Assembly: GCF_037325665.1 (NCBI RefSeq)
Contig: NC_090261.1
Coordinates: 22,005,518-22,069,517 of the forward strand
Reading direction: 5' to 3'
Length of the DNA: 64,000 nt
Source: Littorina saxatilis
Lineage: Eukaryota > Mollusca > Gastropoda > Littorinimorpha > Littorinidae
Positions 60,030 through 64,000 of the stretch are shown here, piece after piece (the stretch's first letter is position 1; each line of letters starts with the position of its first letter). A program made the position numbers and the translations under genes. Below the pieces are notes generated by a model that saw only the letters and a program-made list of their open reading frames with translations, did no database searches and was not told the origin of the DNA.

Positions 60030-60409
60030 CCGGGGCGGGGATGTAGCTCAGTCGGTAGCGCGCTGGATTTGTATCCAGTTGGCCGCTGTCAGCGTGAGTT
60101 CGTCCCCACGTTCGGCGAGAGATTTATTTCTCAGAGTCAACTTTGTGTGCAGACTCTCTTCGGTGTCCGAACACCCCCGTGTGTACACGCAAGCACAAGA
60201 CCAAGTGCGCACGAAAAAGATCCTGTAATCCATGTCAGAGTTTGGTGGGTTATAGAAACACGAAAATACCCAGCATGCTTCCTCCGAAAACGGCGTATGG
60301 CTGCCTAAATGGCGGGGTAAAAAACGGTCATACACGTAAAATTCCACTCGTGCAAAAAACACGAGTGTACGTGGGAGTTTCAGCCCACGAACGCAGAAGA
60401 AGAAGAAGA
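60030..60409 (+). mobile_element. tRNA-headed SINE nested in a MITE, RBKS-C intron 6
   Basis: Same ancient insertion as in A and B; host MITE at 60002-60522. The array's homology ends only about 25 bp past this MITE. Confidence 0.85.
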
Positions 60410-60546
60410 AGAGACGTCCACAAATGTTGAGAAAATCATGTCCTGAAAGAGAGGGAGTCTTAAAATGGGGGTAATTTACGGAGGTTATCAACAAAACATT
60501 TCTTAACATGGTAGTTCCACTGTACTGTCCAAACATTGTAAACCTA

Positions 60547-61114
60547 CAGACAGGTTTCACAGTCTTCAGAGTCGGGTATGTCCCTGACTTTGATATTAAA
60601 TAAAATGTTTCGTTTTGTTTAGTCGTGAATTTTCACTGGTCTGTGTCGAATGTCTTCGGAATTTACATATGAAAAATAAACTTTGATCGAATTTAAGTCA
60701 AGTTTGTATTCCCCACCAGCAAAAAAGGTAGGTCGGTCGTGAGAAATGAGACAGACACGATTTCCCTTTTTAGCCACATTGCAATAGACAAAGGCACCAG
60801 AACAAAAACACACAAAGAAATCCCGTGAAAAGTACATTAGAAACCTAAGAACAGAGATAGATGAACACACTTAGTTAAAAAAAACAATGAATGTGTTTAT
60901 GTTTAGTCGATACAATCGCATGTGAAGTAAACGGTCTTTTTTCTAAATGTGTCTGTCTCAAAAACGTTAATTACAAATCTGTTCAGTTGGAATGGCTGTT
61001 AAAAGGTTTGGACGTAACATGCTTTTAATAAGTAGCAATTTCCATCAAATCACGACATGAAAGGGTTTTGAAAGGCTAACTACGGCTTATTCTACTTGCG
61101 CTTGGTCATTTTGT
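60547..61114. other. Unique sequence beyond the array breakpoint
   Basis: No exon recognised. A short piece near 60733-60755 (GGTCGTGAGAAATGAGACAG) is an inverted match to part of the 200-bp satellite that follows. Confidence 0.4.
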
Positions 61115-61715
61115 CACTCGGGCAAGGTGTCTGTCTCATTTTTTCTCACGACCGCCCTGCAGACAAATCGTCTGCTATAACCGCCATACACAGCAAATTG
61201 TCATGATGCAACCAATTTTACACTTCCTATCCGTTGTCAGGCAGATAATCAACTGGCTGACTAAAGAATTTTTCGGCATGTGTTTAATTCAGAGCACGTT
61301 ATTTACTGTCTAGTAACTCGGGCAAGGTGTCTGTCTCATTTTTTCTCACGACCGCCCTGCAGACAAATCGTCTGCTATAACCGCCATACACAGCAAATTG
61401 TCATGATGCAACCAATTTTACACTTCCTATCCGTTGTCAGGCAGATGATCAACTGGCTGACTAAAGAATTTTTCGGCATGTGTTTATTTCAGAGCACGTT
61501 ATTTACTGTCTAGTCACTCGGGCAAGGTGTCTGTCTCATTTTTTCTCACGACCGTCCTGAAGACAAATCGTCTGCTATGACCGCCATACACAGCAAATTG
61601 CCATGATGCGACCAATTTTATACTTCCTATCCGTTGTCAGGCAGATGATCAACTGGCTGACTAAAGAATTTTTCGGCATGTGTTTATTTCAGAGCACGTT
61701 ATTTACTGTCTGTCT
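61115..61715. repeat. 200-bp satellite, three tandem units
   Basis: The landmark GGCAAGGTGTCTGTCTCATT occurs at 61121, 61321 and 61521, giving a period of exactly 200 bp. Units 1 and 2 are nearly identical; unit 3 has more changes. Confidence 0.95.
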
Positions 61716-61896
61716 CTGAAAACCTTGAATTCTCACGACCGCCCGGCACTATTGACGGTCATTTCTTACCAAATGTTAAGCAGATTCATTTGTAAAATAA
61801 CAACATTCAGTGACTGTGTCTGATCAATGCCAGTGTTTTTTTTCAATCCTTGAATGCACTGCATTGTGAATGTTGTGGTCAAGTGAGAGTTTTATA

Positions 61897-62587
61897 GGCT
61901 CCGCTTGATTGGAATCCGGGCGATCGCCCGGGTGCGCCCGGGTGAAGTATTTTCAATCAAGTACAATCGGGTCATCAACCGGCTTAAGCCGGCGGGCTAG
62001 CCCGCCTCGCCCGACCAAAACACATCGGCTGATGCGAGATCAAAATGGCCGCCACGGGTGGAAAGTAAGTGAATCTTTTACTTCTGAAGAGAAAGTTGTA
62101 CCTTCAGGCCGTGTTCACGCTTCTGTGCTTAATTATTGGGTTGAATCTAAGTACTCGTGATTGTTTAAAGTGTGTTTTGGGGCTTAGATAGGATTCATTG
62201 AAGTAATTTCAAGTGAAGTTGAATGTGAATCGATGACGATTCCATGCAGATGACTTGTCAAATGACAAGATCACAAGATTCGAGGCTTTTGACCAGTCAG
62301 CCAGTCCCTTCAATTGGTCAATATCTTGCAAACCATTTCAACCGGAGATCAAACATAATTATGTGTGACTTCCAATATATATGTGTGACTTCCAAGCATT
62401 CACACTCCATATTGTAGGCGTACTCCGCATCACTATCATCACTAAAGAACAACTCGTCCAACAGCAAGAAATTGGCAGCCATGTTTATGGCCCGATTGCG
62501 CTTGATTGGTACTTTAGATCAAATCGCCCGCGTCACGTGGCGGGCGATCGCCTGGTCGCCCGCTTTGAATCCCAATCAAGCGGAGCC
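61897..62587 (-). mobile_element. 691-bp Harbinger-like non-autonomous element
   Basis: Inverted ends GGCTCCGCTTGATTGG / CCAATCAAGCGGAGCC, flanked by ATA (61894-61896, 62588-62590). Subterminal GCGATCGCC palindromes are present. On the minus strand near 62420-62483 a short open stretch starts MAANFLLLDELFFSDDSDAE, like the N-terminus of HARBI1-type transposases. On plus, MAATGGK is followed by GTAAGT near 62045. No catalytic domain is seen. Confidence 0.7.
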
Positions 62588-62599
62588 ATAGACATCGCC

Positions 62600-63330
62600 G
62601 TACGTTTTTCAACACTTTGATGACGTCAGACAGCAGATTGAAAACGTTCCAACTTGGAAAGAGAGCCAGTCACGATCATATAATCGTAGGGAATCAATAG
62701 TTGCTTTGTTTATTAACTTTCAAGTGCTTTTAAAAGTTTGATTTTTGTCATTGTTATTGTTGCATATGTGCGTGCGTACGTGCGCGCGCGCCTGTCAGTG
62801 TGGAAGAGTGTAGGGTAAGTGTATCCAATTCCGACCGACTTCGGGGATACCTAAATCCGACCGATTTTCCAAGTCACTAATGATGAGGTTCACACGTCAT
62901 CCCAACAGAAAGAATGCCATTCATACAAGGGCCATTCATGAACGGTTGATGACGCGACGTCACGAACCAATCGTTTCGTCACGAGAGTTAATTGCGTCAT
63001 CTGCACCGCGGCGCGAAATGTGCCTTCGCCATACGTTTCTTGCAAAGGGTGAGATAATTTGATGAACAGAGTTGTGTTTCTTTTACATGGATGTTAATAA
63101 GTGTTTTGGGAAGAATAATGTTATGGTTCTGACTAAATCTCATTGTACTTTTTAATCGAAAAGGGGAAAATCTTATCGGTCGTGATTAGATACCCAGTTT
63201 TTGAGAGAGTATTTAAATCCGACAACAACGCAGATAATACAAAACGCTGCACAAAATCCCAGTAAAACCATTCATTGTTTACGTTTATGACTTGAAAAAA
63301 GCATATGAACAAGGAAACATATCAGATGAT
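62600..63330. other. No recognisable gene or repeat
   Basis: Contains a short GCGC-rich patch (62769-62792) and two phrases of ATCCGACCGA type (62830-62875). No splice-bounded reading frame was convincing. Confidence 0.4.
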
Positions 63331-63339
63331 GTATTATCT

Positions 63340-63420
63340 AGCTGTGTGTGTGTGTGTGTGCGTGCGGCCGAGCGTTGCGCGCACGTGTTCGTTTGTGTGT
63401 GCGTGCGCGTGCGTGCGTGC

Positions 63421-63466
<46 letters not shown>

Positions 63467-63510
63467 GCGTGCGCGCGAGCGTTGTGCGCACGTGTTCGTT
63501 TGTGTAAGCT

Positions 63511-63564
<54 letters not shown>

Positions 63565-63600
63565 TGTTGATGCGTGAGTGTTGATGCGTGCGTACTTGCA
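63340..63600. repeat. (GT)n microsatellite with two copies of a GCG-CACGTGTTCG block
   Basis: Long GT tracts are interrupted by two blocks reading GAGCGTTG(C/T)GCGCACGTG. Frames through it are artefacts. Confidence 0.9.
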
Positions 63601-63670
63601 TGTGTGCGTGCGAGAGGGGTTGGGTTTTCTTATGTGTGCAGAGTAGTTGTAGAAAATGCATGACATTAAG

Positions 63671-63820
63671 GTTCAGTCTGAAGTGGATATTCTGGGACAG
63701 CGTCCATGTACTATGCCACAGTTCAGTCTGTAGTGGATATACTGGGACTGCGTCCAGGTACTATGCCACAGTTCAGTCAGTAGTGGATATACTAGGACTG
63801 CGTTAAGGTACTCTGCCACA
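63671..63820. repeat. 50-bp tandem repeat, three units
   Basis: GTTCAGTCTG starts units at 63671 and 63721 and, with one change, at 63771. Each unit continues TAGTGGATATACTGGGACTG and ends CTATGCCACA. Confidence 0.9.
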
Positions 63821-63827
63821 GTCTTTG

Positions 63828-64000
63828 ATGACGTCATTTCCGTTTTTGTGATAGTTGAGGCGGACCTGTTAAGTAATCTTTGATTAAGTCGGGACTTTGA
63901 TATTGCATTTGAGCCAGGTAGCTTGAAAATAAGTGAATTAGTTCGCTCATTAAAATTGTCATCAAAAACGAATATTTCATTACAGATTCAAACACTACTG
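63828..64000 (-). mobile_element. Partial relative of the TACATTTAGTCAAG-type MITE
   Basis: The segment from GATGACGTCATTTCCGTTTT through AGTTGAGGCGG, TATTGCATTTGAGCC and TTAGTTCGCTCATTAAAA parallels, in reverse, the 2640-2800 part of the element at 2217-3022. It runs off the window. Confidence 0.55.

Overview
This window is eukaryotic nuclear DNA, most likely from a caenogastropod mollusc of the periwinkle (Littorina) type. The evidence is spliced genes with GT-AG introns, very long GT/GA/CT microsatellites, and dense molluscan short repeats. Two repeat families I associate with periwinkle genomes are present: a MITE with TACATTTAGTCAAG termini, and a SINE ending in a GTTGAAAACGACGTTAAACACC-type tail. 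The genus is inferred from repeat character; I could not search a database.

Left part (1-13.1 kb). The last three coding exons of an unnamed nuclear protein lie on the + strand (1-304, 3862-4131, 7238-8929), followed by several kb of AT-rich, non-coding, probably 3'UTR or intergenic sequence. The introns hold MITEs, tRNA-like SINE pieces, and a SINE split by a 5'-truncated LINE.

Middle and right (about 17.2-60.5 kb). The main structure is a tandem array of a head-to-head gene pair: CINP (cyclin-dependent kinase 2-interacting protein, minus strand, 5 coding exons, 216 aa) and RBKS (ribokinase, plus strand, 8 coding exons, 312 aa). In complete units the two start codons are only about 375 bp apart, with a shared promoter carrying ETS-, YY1- and NRF1-like motifs. 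There are three units. Unit A has a truncated CINP (exon 5 and part of exon 4 only) and an intact RBKS reading frame without the shared promoter. Unit B has a complete CINP and a complete RBKS. Unit C has a complete CINP, but RBKS stops after exon 6. The left junction of every unit falls in a 39-bp minisatellite that begins inside the CINP stop-codon region.

The three units serve as before/after copies of each other. At least eight element insertions sit in one unit while the matching site is empty in another. They include a 5.5-kb DIRS-type element in RBKS-B intron 5, a piggyBac-type element with TTAA duplication in RBKS-A intron 6, a hormone-receptor-half-site-rich element in RBKS-A intron 1, three members of a CRE-motif-bearing MITE family, a LINE tail in CINP-B, and a hairpin element behind RBKS-B. 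Units B and C resemble each other more than either resembles A, so A split off first.

Right edge (60.55-64 kb). Homology to the array ends just after a MITE in RBKS-C intron 6. Beyond it are a 200-bp x3 satellite, a Harbinger-like element, (GT)n tracts, a 50-bp x3 repeat and the start of another copy of the TACATTTAGTCAAG-type family. No host gene was seen there.
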